NCBI RefSeq assembly: GCF_902459465.1
Contig: NC_047067.1
Span: 18,661,680 to 18,725,679, forward strand
Direction: 5' to 3'
Origin: Asterias rubens
Taxonomy: Eukaryota; Echinodermata; Asteroidea; Forcipulatida; Asteriidae
DNA: 64,000 nt
Part shown: piece after piece, positions 33,161 through 45,306 of the stretch
How the letters are laid out: the number at the start of each line of letters is the position of its first letter
Numbering within the stretch: position 1 is the first letter of the stretch
Position numbers and translations under genes: made by a program
Notes under the pieces: model-generated
What the model was told of the DNA's origin: nothing
Database searches by the model: none
Seen by the model: only the letters and a program-made list of their open reading frames with translations

Positions 33161-36100
33161 ATGAAGGTGTATCCACGGCATTTTATGGTAAGTCTAGATG
33201 GATGGTTAAACCGATGGTTTAGGCGCTGTTATTAGCTGCGGCCTCGGGAGAAATGTTGCTCCCACTTTTTCTCCGGTTTACCGGAATCCGTCTTGTTGTA
33301 TCGTTGATTTTATATCAACGTTTTCTTGAGTATGTCGTCCTTCATCCTGAAGCAGTTTGGAGCATGGGATCTCCTGTGGAAGTACACAGTTTGGAAAGAA
33401 ACTTCGGACATCGAATCCAAAATGTGAGTAGGCTTACCAGTAGCCATAGTGGTTGCCAGCACATCTTAACAATGGCTTCGAACAATGCGGTTTCGGTTCA
33501 GCAGTCAATCTACAACAGACCTCCCATTGTGTTTGCTACTGTGCATCGCTACACTAAACAACAGCTACTTGACTTACGCGTGAGTAGAACCCCCATATCT
33601 GACAAGTCCTATAACACTATGAAGGAACTGGGCATTGCTCGTCACGTAAGAAGTCGACGTGCAGGAACTCATATGTTCAAAAAGATCAAGAATTGCTGTG
33701 TCCCTCGACCTGTCAATACACGAAAATCCCATACCAGTAATCTTTCTAACCTGCGACCAATTTCCCTAGGCAAGCCATTTTCCAGTCTATCCATACATCT
33801 GTGGAATGCGAACTCCGTTCGCAACAAAACCACCACCTTATTGGACCACATTATATTGTTTGATGTTGATATAATGCTACTGACTGAAACCTGGTTATCC
33901 GATGACGACATGGTGGTAATTGGTGAGTTTACACCCCCTGGTTACAGCTTTATCAATTTTCCTCGTGGCGGTAAGACCTACGGTGGAGGAATTGGCATTG
34001 TGTACAAGAAATCTCTTCAACTATGCTCTACTCCATCCGATTTTTCATCCATTAACTTTGAACATTGCATCGTAACTCTCAACAACTCCATCCAACTTAT
34101 CGGCATATATCGTCCACCTCCGTCACGTGGAAATGGGCTGAAAACATCTGAATTTTTGGACGAGCTTGAAACCTTTCTCGACGAGAAGTTGGTCACTCCT
34201 TACAAAACTGCCATACTAGGTGATTTCAATGTTCATGTTGACTCACTTGATAACCGGGACTCCAATAAGTTCGCCAAGATCGTTTCCAATGCAGGTTTTA
34301 TTCAGCACGTCAACGGCCCAACACACAAGCATGGGCATACCTTGGACCTAGTTATGTCTCGTGATGATGAAGATCTAATCCACGAAATTCAAATTGACCC
34401 CTTGCTTCACTCTGATCACCACGTAGTGAAATGTACCATCTTGTGTGCCAAGCCTTCACCACTGAAGATCTCAACTACATTTCGTGAGTATGGCAAGATG
34501 GACCACGAGCGCTTTGCAGAGCTTCTTCATGACCGGTTCACAGTCTTTCCGGATAGTACCAACCCTAACATTCTCACAGAGTCTTACTGTTCAATAACTT
34601 CTACCGTCCTTGACGAAGTTTGTCCCTTTGTGACCAGGGAACGTCCGTCAAACCCAAACTCCCATGGTACAACAACTCCATCCATACTGAAAGGCGTGTT
34701 CGACGTCGGCTTGAACGGAAATGGAAAAAGAGCAACTCAGCGTTTGACGAACAAGCCTACCGTTCTCAAAAGGAACATGTTAACAAACTGATCACTGATT
34801 CTAAGATTATGTACTTTTCCGATAAATGTACCAATTGTAATATCAAAGATATGTATGCCATAATTAATGTTCTTCTTAACAAGACTGCTCAAGTTTTACC
34901 TGATTGTGATTCTAACACAAAGCTTGCTGACAACTTTCTGTCCTCTTTCAAGGACAAGGTTGATACCATACGCTCCAATGTCAGTTCACACCCTGATACC
35001 AATGTCATTGTTCCTAAACAGACTTCCACAGTCTTTTGTATGCCAGAATTTGAGCAGCTTACTTGTGACGCCGTTAAACAAATTATCATGCGTCTTTCTA
35101 ACAAATCTTGCTCATTGGACACCTTACCATCCTGGTTGGTTAAGAACAATCTATCCACTCTTCTCCCGGTTATCACAAAGATTGTTAACGCTTCCCTCTC
35201 ATCTGGTATATTCCCGTCCAATCTTAAACACTCTGTAATTACTCCTGTACTTAAGAAGAGTTCTCTTGACCGTAATGATCTTAAGAGTTACCGTCCTGTA
35301 GCCAATGTACCCTTTTTGTCCAAGGTCATAGAGAAGGTGGCAACATGTCAAGTGATTAACCATGTGGACAGCTACACACTAGGGGAACAGTTCCAGTCTG
35401 CTTACAAGCGCTTTCATAGTACTGAGACTGCCCTCCTTTGGGTGAAAAATGACATTCTTTGTTCCCTTGATAAAAGTAAAGCTGTTTTCATGGTGTTGCT
35501 TGACATGTCTGCCGCCTTTGACACGGTTGACCACGACATCCTCCTCCAGAGACTTCATACTCAATTTGGAATAAGCAGTACGGTCAATACTTGGTTCAGC
35601 ACTTATATCAAAAACCGTACCACCAAAGTTTCGATTAAAGGCGATTGCTCAAGACATCATATCTTTACCTATTCCATACCTCAGGGGTCCATAGTAGGTC
35701 CGTTGGCTTTCATTTTGTACACCAATCCCATTGGCGAGATCATTCGTCAACATGGTATCTCATTTCATGAATACGCTGATGATATTCAGCTCTATGCTGA
35801 GTTTGACCCTAAGTCTGAAGGTGATCGTCAGCGTGTACTCAGCAATTTATCATCATGTGTGCTTGCCATCAACAAATGGATGGCTCAAAACATGCTTCAG
35901 CTGAACCAGGGAAAGACGGAGTTTATTGTTTTTGCGAACAGTCATGTTTTATCCACTCTCCCTAATCTTGAACTAATATTGGGCGACTTTACAATTCCTG
36001 CTTCCCCATCTGTTAAGAACCTAGGAGTCTCGCTCGATTGTTCTCTGAATATGTCTCATCATATTAGCTCTGTATGTAAAACTGTTAATTTCCACATACG

Positions 36101-36723
36101 CAATCTATGGCGTATTCGCCGGTTTATTACACAAAGCGCTTGCCATCATGCCGTCAGAAGTCTGGTCTTGTCCCGTCTTGACTATGCCAACTCTCTTTTG
36201 GTAGGTGCCCGCGAAAATGACCTCGCTCGACTCCAGCGTCTACAAAACAAGGCCGCTCGGCTAGTATTCGCGTGTGGCCCTGACCAGCCTTCTGCCGGCC
36301 TGATTGCATCGCTGCATTGGCTCCCTGTTAAAGAACGTATCAACTTCAAAATTTTCACCCATGTTTACAAAATCCTCCACACCCAATCTCCATCATATCT
36401 GGTTGAACTTGTTCATTCCCAAAACTCCAATACTGCTGATGAATACAGGCAACGACTCCGCTCATCAGCTGATCAGACCCGGCTTTCCGTTCCTAGAACT
36501 AGACGGAAAGCTGGGGATAGCTCATTCTCCATAGCTGCCCCTCGCCTATGGAATGAGCTCCCCGCGGGTCTGAGAGAAGCGATCTCGTTGCCTGTATTCA
36601 AAAGCCTCCTCAAGACATTTCTTTTTCCCCACCCATCCTAGTTTGTTTGTTTCTCTTTTCTTTTGTTATCATAGTCTCATGTAAAGCGCTCTGTTCTCCG
36701 TAGAGCGCTATATAAATGTTTCA

Positions 36724-36762
<39 letters not shown>

Positions 36763-38028
36763 GGTATGTTTCAAGGAAAAGTATACTTTTTTTGTGTGGA
36801 ACCGTTCGATTGTTTGAGGCACTGTACACGTTTGGTAATTAGGTCACTCAACAAATGTATTAGCATAAAACCTTACTTGGTAACGAGCAACAGAGAGCTG
36901 TTGATAGTATAAAACATTGTGAGAAACGACTGCCTCTGAAGTAACGTAGTTTTTGAGAGAGGGAGGTAATTTCTCACTAAAATAATAAAAGACTTCCGGC
37001 CAGAGGCCTTGTATTCCTATCTGAAAGCACACTATTTTGTACAACAAGGGTGTTTTTCTCTTTCATCATTTTCTTGCACCTTCAATGACCAGGAGTCGAA
37101 ATTTTCACAGGCTTGTTATTTTATGCATTTTATGTCTTTAAAGACGGACACTATTGGTAATTTTCAAAGACCGGTCTTCTCTAAAATAACAAACCTGTGA
37201 AAATTTTGATTCAATTGGTCGTCGAAGTTGCGAGATAACAATGGAATAAACAAACGCCCTTGTCGCACAAGTTGTGTGCTTTTTGATGCTTGATTTCGAT
37301 ACCTCAGCTGAGGTATCGAATTCAATTCAAATAATATTTCAGTGAGAAATTATTACTTCTTTCTCATCAACTATACGTTACTTCAGAGGGAGCCGCTTCT
37401 CACAATGTGTTATACTACCAACAGCTCTTCATTGCTCGTTACCAAGCAATTTTGTATGCTAATTCTTTTGTTGAGTAATTACCAATATTGTCCAGGAAAG
37501 GTATACCATTTTGTTGTTTTAGCCTACTCCTACAATATGGGTAGCTCATTGGTACGTTATCAGGAGGTCCCAGATTCACGTCCAGCTCTCTTTTTGTGTT
37601 CAACCAAACTTATTTGTCTCCAGTTCCAACCCACCACATGTCATTTTTCTTTTAATGGGCAGACTCCTTCGAGTTGGGCTATCTTTTCCTCCCTGATCTT
37701 CACGGGGTCTGTATACTACTTCCTCGTGACCAGTCAAATCACCCTACCGTCTACAGAGACGAAACCTCCCGTGGATGAGTGGAGAGACTTGGTGACTACA
37801 TCACCGGGACCTGGACAATTCGCCATCAATAACAAACCAATCGACTCCTCAAAGAACAGCTCTTCACCAGGAAAATATTTTCGAAACTACATTAGTTTCT
37901 TGAACGAGGAGGTTAGCAGTTTTCTTTTACCTTTCTCAAGACTGAACTTGGGCTATAGTTCAAAGTGCACACAAATTGTTGCTTTTAAAGGGAAACTATA
38001 CCTGTGTGTGTGTGTGTGTTTTTTTGTT

Positions 38029-38093
<65 letters not shown>

Positions 38094-41000
38094 ATTGTTT
38101 TAATTCTCTAAAAAATACTGAGTACAATCAAACTAACCTGGGAAAATTTCATTTCAAAAGCAATCTTTTTAGATATCACAGAAAATCAGAGCAGATATGT
38201 CCACTTCCACCAAGAAGAATAATCCGTAGTTATTGTAATGCACAATCTGGGAATCGTATCTGACAGTAACGTTTCTCGGGTTCAAATATTGTTGGGTAAA
38301 GACTGATATGTTTTCTACAATACTTTGTAGTGAAATATTTCTCAAATTGGCACTCATTTTAAGTTGTTCTGTAAAACCTTGTTGTCGATAACATAGTCAT
38401 TGAATAATTTGATAATGAAAAAGGGATTATTATTTATTAGGCTATTAGGTTAATCATTTTTATTTATTTAATGGAATCATTTCAGCATTTAACACTCTCT
38501 TGCAAAGATTGTGCGTATGTCACGAGCTCAGGGCGTCTACTTCACAGCAACGCTGGCCAAGAAATTGACAGCCATGATTGCGTCATAAGAATGAACGATG
38601 CCCCAGTTATCGGATATGAAACCGACGTCGGGTCCCGAACTACAATCAGATCAATGAGCTTCATCAACATTCTTGGGGTATCTTAAAATTATCAATTTTT
38701 TTTCTTCTTTTCAGAACTGCCACGAACAAATTCAAATGGTAAACATCAATAAGAATATAGCGAGACCAGGGAGGACCAATATTGTTAAGAACTCACTCCG
38801 TGGTAGTGCAGTTTAAAACGATCCAATAAGCTATAAACGGCCTATATAGTCACAGCCGATTTTCTGCCTTCCGCCCAGGTAGTAGGCCTAGTTAAAAAAG
38901 CAAGACAGTTATTTTCGGAACCGAGAAGTCTCCCGAAAAATCTACCCGTAGGCCTATTGTAGAATAAACAATTCTCTAACAGAACAAACTCTACCTGGCA
39001 GGTAGATATAGGCCTATCACATGATGCTTTCGCAAACCAAATGTATGTATTGACAAACCATGCAATGCCCCAAGTCATATAACAATAAGAATGACACCAT
39101 TTCTACACACCAAAATACTAAGCTATTTGTCATGCAATCAAGTACACAGCGGTTTCCACAAGCATCTTTGAAACATTCATGTTAATGGTAATCTACTTAC
39201 AGCTTTTCTCCCTAGTCCTCATGTCACTCTTCACTCTGCTTGGTTTGAATATCACCATAAGGATGGTGTTTCATACAGCAAATAATGTGTATTGCCACAC
39301 ATGCAAAACACACATCTCGAGCTGTAGGACTGGCCCTATTGAGCTTCCTCTATCTGCACACATTGTAATCACAAACTTCAGCAGCCGGCAGCAGATTGGG
39401 GGAAAGACATCCTGCCTCAACGCCGTCTCGTGGTGATCTGAGACTACGCCCAAAAACCCAGATACATGTACATCCAATTTGCTATTTGCATAAACTCGAA
39501 CCCATCAGAATACACTTGCATAAGCTACAAAGCCTTGCTAGAACTCATTTAACTCTGACTGAGCAAAGCTATGCCCTTTGTACTTCACATTCCAAATGTC
39601 TATTATGTGATTCAGCTGTAAGAACAAAACTATGTCACAATATTGCTGACCAGTTCCAAAGTACTTCCATACTGATGGAATTCGGCACGTCAACCCGGAG
39701 GTCGTTGGTTCGAATCCCACTCTAGTCGATTCTTTGTTCAACCCCCAAAAATCATTTTAAAATTTACCCAGTCAGTTTCCCTTTGAATTCGAGCTATTTA
39801 CAGTATAAGTTATGACATTCACTCATCCCAAATACATTCAAACTATATGCTTCTTGAGCACAATGCATTCTTCAATTTCGTTTTTGTTTTTTTTCCCTTT
39901 AAAAACAGTCGTTTCAGTCATCCTATACTTCATTTATATGCATTCAAGACTGCCATTCTAAAGTTGAATTTCGTACTATACACTTACGCTTGATGTGAAT
40001 GGTTGACTAGCTCTTCCTACTGACGAAATTGAATGAGACTTATTAGGCCAAATGAAATTGAATGATCTTATCTGACCATTGAATGATAAACTGGTGAAAT
40101 TTGATATTAGTTTTTGTTTTTTTACCCATACACCGATGTGTGTCAGCACCGTATACTCAGTACTTTCCCGAGTCCTGTGAAAAAAATATCACATGCATGT
40201 TACTCGGGTGGGATTTGAACCCACGCCCCTTGCAATTCTAGAGCAGTGTCTTACCAACTATAGACTATACCGAGATTGCCCGGTAGCTAGAGGCAGTCCG
40301 AATCCTATGTTTTGGCATCGGGTATCGCAATGATGTTACATTTGCATCGGGATATTAAAGAAATTTGAAATATTCCTTTTGCGTTGAATACTGATTCAAT
40401 GGATGGAGCATTAACTTTAAACTAAATTGAATGAGCCCGGTGTCAATGAATGAAATATGATTGAAACTGCGGCAGGGTAAACGCTTGAAATAGTCATGCC
40501 AGGCAAGAGTTTTGTAAACAAAAATCAAATAATTTGTATACCTTTTCCCAACAGTCTTTGGAGCATAACATGGACAAAAGGAATGAGTTCTTTGTGGACA
40601 CTCGATCCAAGACGGAGATTTTTTTGATCAATTGGATGACCGAAAGGCAAATAAATATCTTTGAGGATATTCACTATCGCTATGTGATCTTGCTCGCCCA
40701 CCTTTATCCTGCCGTCAAATTCTTTCGTTTTACGGCAGGGAAAGTTGGGAAGAGTATACGAATGTTTTTCGAAAAGATTGAAAAGTAAGTGATTTTTTTC
40801 ATTAACCTTATAAATGCACGGGACACGTTTGGTAATTTTCAAAGACCAGTATTCTCACTTGATGTACCCCAATGCAAAATGGAAATCTGTGAAAATTTTG
40901 ACTCAATTGGTCATCGAAGTTGTGAGAGAATAATGAAAGAAAAAACCCCTCTGTTGCACAAATTTGTGTGTCGTTCTCAGATTCAAATATTTTTGCGAGA

Positions 41001-42373
41001 AAATTACCTCTTTCTCAAAAACTACGTTACTTCAGAGAGAGCCGTTTCTCACAATGTGTTATACTATCAAGAGCTTTTTACCAAGTATGTTTTATGCTTA
41101 TTATAAATAGACTTTGAGTTCTTCCAAACGTGTCCAGTGCCTTTATACTTGATTCAATTAAAAAGTAAATGAAGACGAATGTTTTTTTTAGAACAGGATG
41201 GAAAGTTAGTGAGTTACCAGTTATCAATGAACACATATCATATACAGGTGTAAAGCAATAATCAACGAATGACTGTTGTGTATGTGCTTATTATTTTTAT
41301 AGCCGGAAAAAAACTGAATTCAAAAGCAGATAAAGCATGAAACTGAATACGCTGTGACCAACTTTTTTCATATTTTGTTGTCGATACAAGCAGCAGAGTT
41401 TTTGTTGTTTACTGTTATGGTATGACTGATAATAGTCCTTTAAAATTTGACAATGCCAGCGTACTATACACCTTACAGGTGCGTTTGAGGAAAACCAACG
41501 AAGTGCAAATAATTAATTGTCTTTTCCCATCATGACAGTAAAACAAAGGAAATGCATCACAAGCCACTGTCCACTGGCTGGCATACCTTAGTAGCTGCAT
41601 TGGAGCTTTGTGACCAAGTAACTGTGTATGGAATGGTACCACCAACATTCTGCAACTCAAAAAGGTAGGCACTACATCAAATTCCCACAAATTAGTCACT
41701 CTCTTGCAAAATCCTTGCTAGTCAAATCCTACCATGAACAACATATGCACGTACTCTGCATGCGGCGCAGACGACCGAAATAATCTATCCATATCTGTGT
41801 TTTGATTGGTCCGAGGTGATGTTTTGTCAGCTGCACCAACTTCACCTTAGACCAATCAAAACACAAATGGAAAGCTTACGTCACTGCACGTTTGTCCAAT
41901 GAAATCAATGTGCCAAATGAAATCACTGGTTCTTTAAAACCAATACATGTCTTTATCCTTTGTGGGGAAAAAAGAGGGGACCAGTCAAATGCTCCCTCTG
42001 TAGATGGCCGACTATACTTGACACAAAATGTGACATGCTAGCTTTTTATAGTAGGTTGACTTTTGTTGGAGGCATTATGGCTACAAGTCTTTTCCACTAG
42101 AAGTTGTAAGAAGTGCGAGCGATGAGTGACAACAAAAGCTTATACCAACTTTTACCATTACTTTGCAGTAACTATACATCGAAGACGAAAGTTGTTGATG
42201 TACCATACCACTACTACCCACCTCACCTACGGAAGAATGACTGCAGGTATTTACTCCTTAGCGAGAAAGCTAACGAAACTGGACACCCATTCCTCACAGA
42301 GAAACAGGCAATCAAACGGCTAAGGAAAAACTCTAATGTTACGTTCAGACATCCGCAATGGAACGAGAGTTAA
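33161..42373 (+). CDS. ST6GALNAC3/5-type sialyltransferase, copy 2
   Basis: Exons 33161-33187, 37663-37911, 38486-38677, 40555-40784, 41539-41664 and 42169-42373 join to 1029 nt (342 aa plus stop). Exon 1 (MKVYPRHFM, then a strong GTAAGT) is inferred: it has the 9-codon, phase-0 shape of exon 1 in copy 1, and no better start was seen. Exon 2 gives a membrane anchor (SSWAIFSSLIFTGSVYYFLV) and stem. Sialylmotif L (about 98-145: C..CAYVTSSGRLL, EIDSHDC, RMNDAP, DVGSRTT), motif S (STGWHTLVAALELC, VYGM), motif III VPYHYYP and motif VS HPFLTE follow. The protein ends FRHPQWNES, the usual family end, without the tail of copy 1. The exons lie in the same order as copy 1 and about 8 kb downstream, so this is a tandem duplicate. 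HYYP instead of HYYE in motif III is an unusual change near the active site. A LINE fills intron 1. N-glycan sites include NSS, NYT, NET and NVT. Confidence 0.85.
33253..34791 (+). pseudogene. LINE endonuclease half of ORF, frameshifted
   Basis: This open frame of 512 codons carries the APE-like endonuclease: LLTETWLSDD, IGIYRPPPS, GDFNVHVD and the SDHHVV catalytic histidine block at about 34401-34420. A likelier start is the ATG at 33472 (MASNNAVSVQ). The frame leaves the LINE reading near 34650 and ends at a stop at 34789-34791, so the natural fusion to reverse transcriptase is broken. Confidence 0.8.
34620..36641 (+). pseudogene. LINE reverse transcriptase half of ORF
   Basis: The frame encodes reverse transcriptase with LKSYRPVANVPFLSKVIEKV, LLDMSAAFDTVDH, IPQGSIVGPL and the catalytic YADD at 35772-35783, ending with a GDSSFSIAAPRLWNELP block and a stop at 36639-36641. 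The first 30 or so codons overlap the endonuclease frame and are probably not all native. The RT domain itself shows no stop, so the copy is young. Confidence 0.85.
36825..37495. mobile_element. Two MITE M1 copies facing each other
   Basis: The left copy (about 36825-37115) runs ggcactgtacacgtttggta to aggcttgttattttatgc. The right copy (about 37130-37495) runs tttaaagacggacactattggtaatttt to gagtaattaccaatattgtcc and is inverted relative to the left one. Confidence 0.65.
38003..38098 (+). repeat. (TG)n then (TTG)n microsatellite
   Basis: A short (TG)n run at about 38003-38018 is followed by about 20 units of TTG up to about 38093. It is in an intron of sialyltransferase copy 2; open frames through it are artefacts. 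Confidence 0.9.
38700..39670. other. Intron of sialyltransferase copy 2, nothing recognised
   Basis: Unrecognised AT-rich DNA with no exon-like block in the expected phase. Confidence 0.4.
39680..39775 (+). mobile_element. tRNA-derived SINE family C fragment
   Basis: B box ggttcgaatcccactctagtc and the tail tctttgttcaacccccaaaaatc followed by acccagtcagtttccct match the copies at 48050-48170 and 48350-48445. Confidence 0.7.
40130..40330 (-). mobile_element. tRNA-derived SINE family D
   Basis: Read on the minus strand it has an A box-like gatagcc/tagttggtaaga block and B box gggttcaaatcccacccgagta, followed by cggtgctgacacacatcggt. A second copy is at 48480-48650. Confidence 0.65.
40803..41150. 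mobile_element. MITE M1 copy
   Basis: Inverted ends tgcacgggacacgtttggtaat and ccaaacgtgtccagtgccttt bracket the usual internal blocks. It starts just after the donor of sialyltransferase copy 2 exon 4. Confidence 0.75.
41801..41867. repeat. Short inverted repeat
   Basis: tgtgttttgattggtc and gaccaatcaaaacaca are perfect complements about 35 nt apart. Confidence 0.55.
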
Positions 42374-42682
42374 ACAAATTTTAAGATGGGGCAAATCACA
42401 TTCAACAAGTTACTTCAAAAGCATATCAAACAAGTAAATTTACCAAAACACTTTGCGTAAGTTCTGATTATCTTTTTCCGAATAAAAAAAAACAAAAAAA
42501 TTAATTCAAACAAGCCTATACTACAAAAAAGTTCTTAAGTTCTGATTAATTTTTCCCACCGTAGGGCCTATAAGTAAAGGAAAACTACGTACGGTTGTAC
42601 GGTGTCTTAATTTGGGTGTGATCCCTGGCTGCACGGCAGTAAACGATTGCTGTAAAAGGAATGGCACCAGTAGTTTAACATC

Positions 42683-42972
42683 AGGGCCCAATTTCATAGC
42701 TCTGCTTAGCGGCCGATTTTGTGTTTACTGTGAAATTTCTATTTCATAGCGCTGCTAACCGTAGGCACACAAAAAGGCATGCTAACCTTCCGGTGCTTAA
42801 CACACAAAAATAAATGACGTCACAATGCAAATCCACGGTAAACACGTAACGTAATATGGCCGCCCAATTTGTCTGCTAACCTGTGAAATACACTAAAGCC
42901 TAAGCAAATGTTTCTGCTACAGTAAGCACGCAAATTTGCTTACCGTTAAGCAGCGCTATGAAATTGGGCCCT
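42683..42972. repeat. MITE family M3, long copy
   Basis: Inverted ends gggcccaatttcatagctctgc and gcagcgctatgaaattgggccc enclose about 250 bp, including a second inner match (tttcatagcgctgctaac). Confidence 0.7.
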
Positions 42973-43186
42973 TGTCTCAAATGACATCAGTAATTTATTA
43001 CTGTTATTTCTTTTACCTGCAATAATTAGTTCATACCTTGCAAAATGTCATGTAAATGTTTTTTTGCACAAATCTAATTTAAAATGGTCAATGCTGGAAA
43101 GATTTGTCAATCTTATTCTAAATAAATAAAAAGTTTATTAAGTTAACCTGTTTTCAGTGTGTTTTTTTGAAGGAAGTTCATTCTGC

Positions 43187-43493
43187 TTAAAGATGCTATG
43201 TCAGATTTTTGGCCCCAAACATTTTACTTTTAATGGTCAGGAACCATGACAAAAATTAAAAATGTTTCTTATAAAACACATAAGAATTGGTCACGTGATA
43301 TATTGTCGGGATCCCGACAAAAACTAATTTTGAGCACTTTATTTCACTGCTACTAATAATTGTAGACTTTTTCGAGCAATGGCTCAAATGAAAGCTTGTA
43401 ACTTTCTCGACCCCCATCAAAATACCTATTGATTGAATTTTAAATCAAAATGTTTTGGTCAAATCGGCCAAAAATCTGACATAGCATCTTTAA
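43187..43493. mobile_element. TTAA-flanked MITE with 24-bp perfect terminal repeats
   Basis: The arms AGATGCTATGTCAGATTTTT-GGCC and GGCC-AAAAATCTGACATAGCATCT are exact complements, with TTAA outside each end (43187-43190 and 43490-43493). No ORF. The intact ends suggest recent movement. Confidence 0.85.
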
Positions 43494-43867
43494 TGCTTTT
43501 AATGGGGGTCCGATATCACATGGATTTAGGACTTTGTTTAAATAAACTTATGCTCTCTCAATTTTAGTACTTGCACTGTTTTCCTCTTTGTTCACAAACA
43601 TTTAATTCACGGGCACACGCTCAACTTAAAATACCAGCCATTGAGGTCTTGGATGTAGGACATACGGTTGACTTGGGTACGAGTTGACTCGGGTACGAGT
43701 TGACTCGGTATCAGAGCATCTGATCGAAACGTCGGGTTGAAACCAATGGTTCTTTTCACAACCAGACAACAGGCTGCAACTGCATCTGCATTCATTAAGC
43801 CTCCTGCAAACAGAGACTGTTATGAATTCTCCTTCCTACCAAGTTAAATTGTTTGGTATCTGAAATA

Positions 43868-44070
43868 TTAAGGTGATCCCCTGGCTACCGCTTCCCAGGT
43901 TGTATAGCTTCTGACTGACACCCGGACAAAGAAACTGACAAAATAAGGAGACTGCCAACATAGGGCTATAGCTCAGGTGGTAGAATGCCAACACATAAAT
44001 ACAGAGGTAGTTTGTTCAGATCCCACTAGTAAATTTTTCTGTGTTCAACCCCAAATCATTTCAATAAAGA
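43868..44070 (+). mobile_element. tRNA-derived SINE family C copy
   Basis: It has the 5' block ggtgatcccctggctaccgcttcccagg, an A box in ggctatagctcaggtggtag, and the tail tctgtgttcaaccccaaatc. The B box is decayed (gttcagatccc). Confidence 0.65.
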
Positions 44071-44739
44071 GACCATTTAAGAAAAGTGTCAACTCTTTCA
44101 GAGATCAGACATTTTTATTCACTGATTTTCAATCCAATATTGTACACAGTTCTCATTTAGACCGTTAACAAGTCGTAAAAATTCAACATTTCCTGTTTGT
44201 TTCCAAGTCTGCATGGACAAAAAAACACCCAATGCAGTACATAGAACAGTCGTAGGTCTCTCTAAAACACGCCAGCATTATTTATGAAAAAATATTTGTA
44301 CATTTGTATGGATTATAAATTCAAATACCAATGTTAAATTGATATAATTATCATTTTGTGCACTGACTTAAAACACTTTAGTGAAAACATTTTGAGTATG
44401 CGAAAACTTCATAACCACGAATATTAAACATGAATAAAAAAAGTAGCTTTCTTTGGAAAGTGTGCAAGAAAAACTGTCGATTAACCTGTCAATCTTTAAA
44501 TGATTTTCTACAATCTGTCTGAATGAAGCAACTGGGTTATGAAACAGCTTTGTTTACAACTTTCTCAATAATTTGATGTGGGCTGTAGTTAGTGCTTAGC
44601 ACACACCAGCATATCCAATAAGTCGCACTCCGCTATAATAAACCTATACATTAAACAATTATCAATCCCAAACTTTCAACCGTTGTTGAGAGCAGTCATA
44701 TTAAAAAATGAGTAATTCAGAATTAGAAGACCTGACAAA

Positions 44740-45060
44740 CTAATTTTATATTAAACATGCAGTTATTAGTCAGGATTCCAGGGATGAGAGTGTGGAAGGT
44801 CCGGCCATAAATAGAGTACCTAGTGTGAAAAGGGCTGTAGAAGGTATGTTGAAATGCTGGCATTTCCACCCTTAAGTCACCCCTGGAGTTAAAGATTTTC
44901 AAGGAGCTTCTGGGAACAGTATCTTCAGCGCTAGAGATCAGAGAGCAGGATTTCTTCACAACTAAAGAAAATATCTGCTACTTTTTTTTTAAGGCGATAT
45001 AAACAGTTTGAATTTAGATGCAAGTGTGACATTTCTCATCCCTGGGATTCTTAAACGACA
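44740..45060 (-). repeat. Dispersed repeat shared with 60410-60730
   Basis: Both carry cccctgg.gttatagatt-like sequence followed by caaggagctt, an aacagtatc-like block, gcaggatttcttc and a gcgayataaa..gt.tgaatt block, in the same order. It has no protein I recognise. Confidence 0.5.
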
Positions 45061-45306
45061 TAGAACAGCCGTAGGGTCTCTGTACATTTCAGATTCAACA
45101 TGTCCAAAGTGACGGCAACAAGTTGATATTGTCATTAAATTTGTCCCATAATTCCATTTACATGTATAACTTGAACCACATCAAAATCTAACATCAGGTG
45201 TGGCTCGATTCTCTTTACAGGAAGACCAAATAATAACTAAGGCAAGTTTGCGAGTGTAAGCTGTTCGATTGTATGGGGGGAAAAATATACAAATCAATAT
45301 TCTGTT

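Larger units (their letters stand above)
33253..36763 (+). mobile_element. Near-full-length APE-type LINE (L2/CR1-like)
   Basis: It encodes an apurinic-endonuclease domain followed by reverse transcriptase and ends with agagcgctatataaatgttt and an (ATT)n tail at 36724-36762. The 5' limit is unsure (between 33190 and 33470). It lies in intron 1 of sialyltransferase copy 2, in the same direction as that gene. The tail and RT type suit the L2/CR1 group; the exact clade needs a tree. One frameshift near 34.65 kb separates the two halves. Confidence 0.85.

Noticed and set aside
33253-33420. MLLPLFLRF... as first exon of sialyltransferase copy 2
   Set aside because: It is continuous with the LINE frame and has the wrong length; the 27-nt block at 33161 matches copy 1 much better.
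37342-37662. ORF start upstream of sialyltransferase copy 2 exon 2 as its true N-terminus
   Set aside because: It runs through a MITE M1 copy, and a good acceptor (tttaatgggcag) begins the exon at 37663, as in copy 1.
37976-38103. Cys-rich and Leu-rich open frames
   Set aside because: They are translations of the (TTG)n microsatellite.
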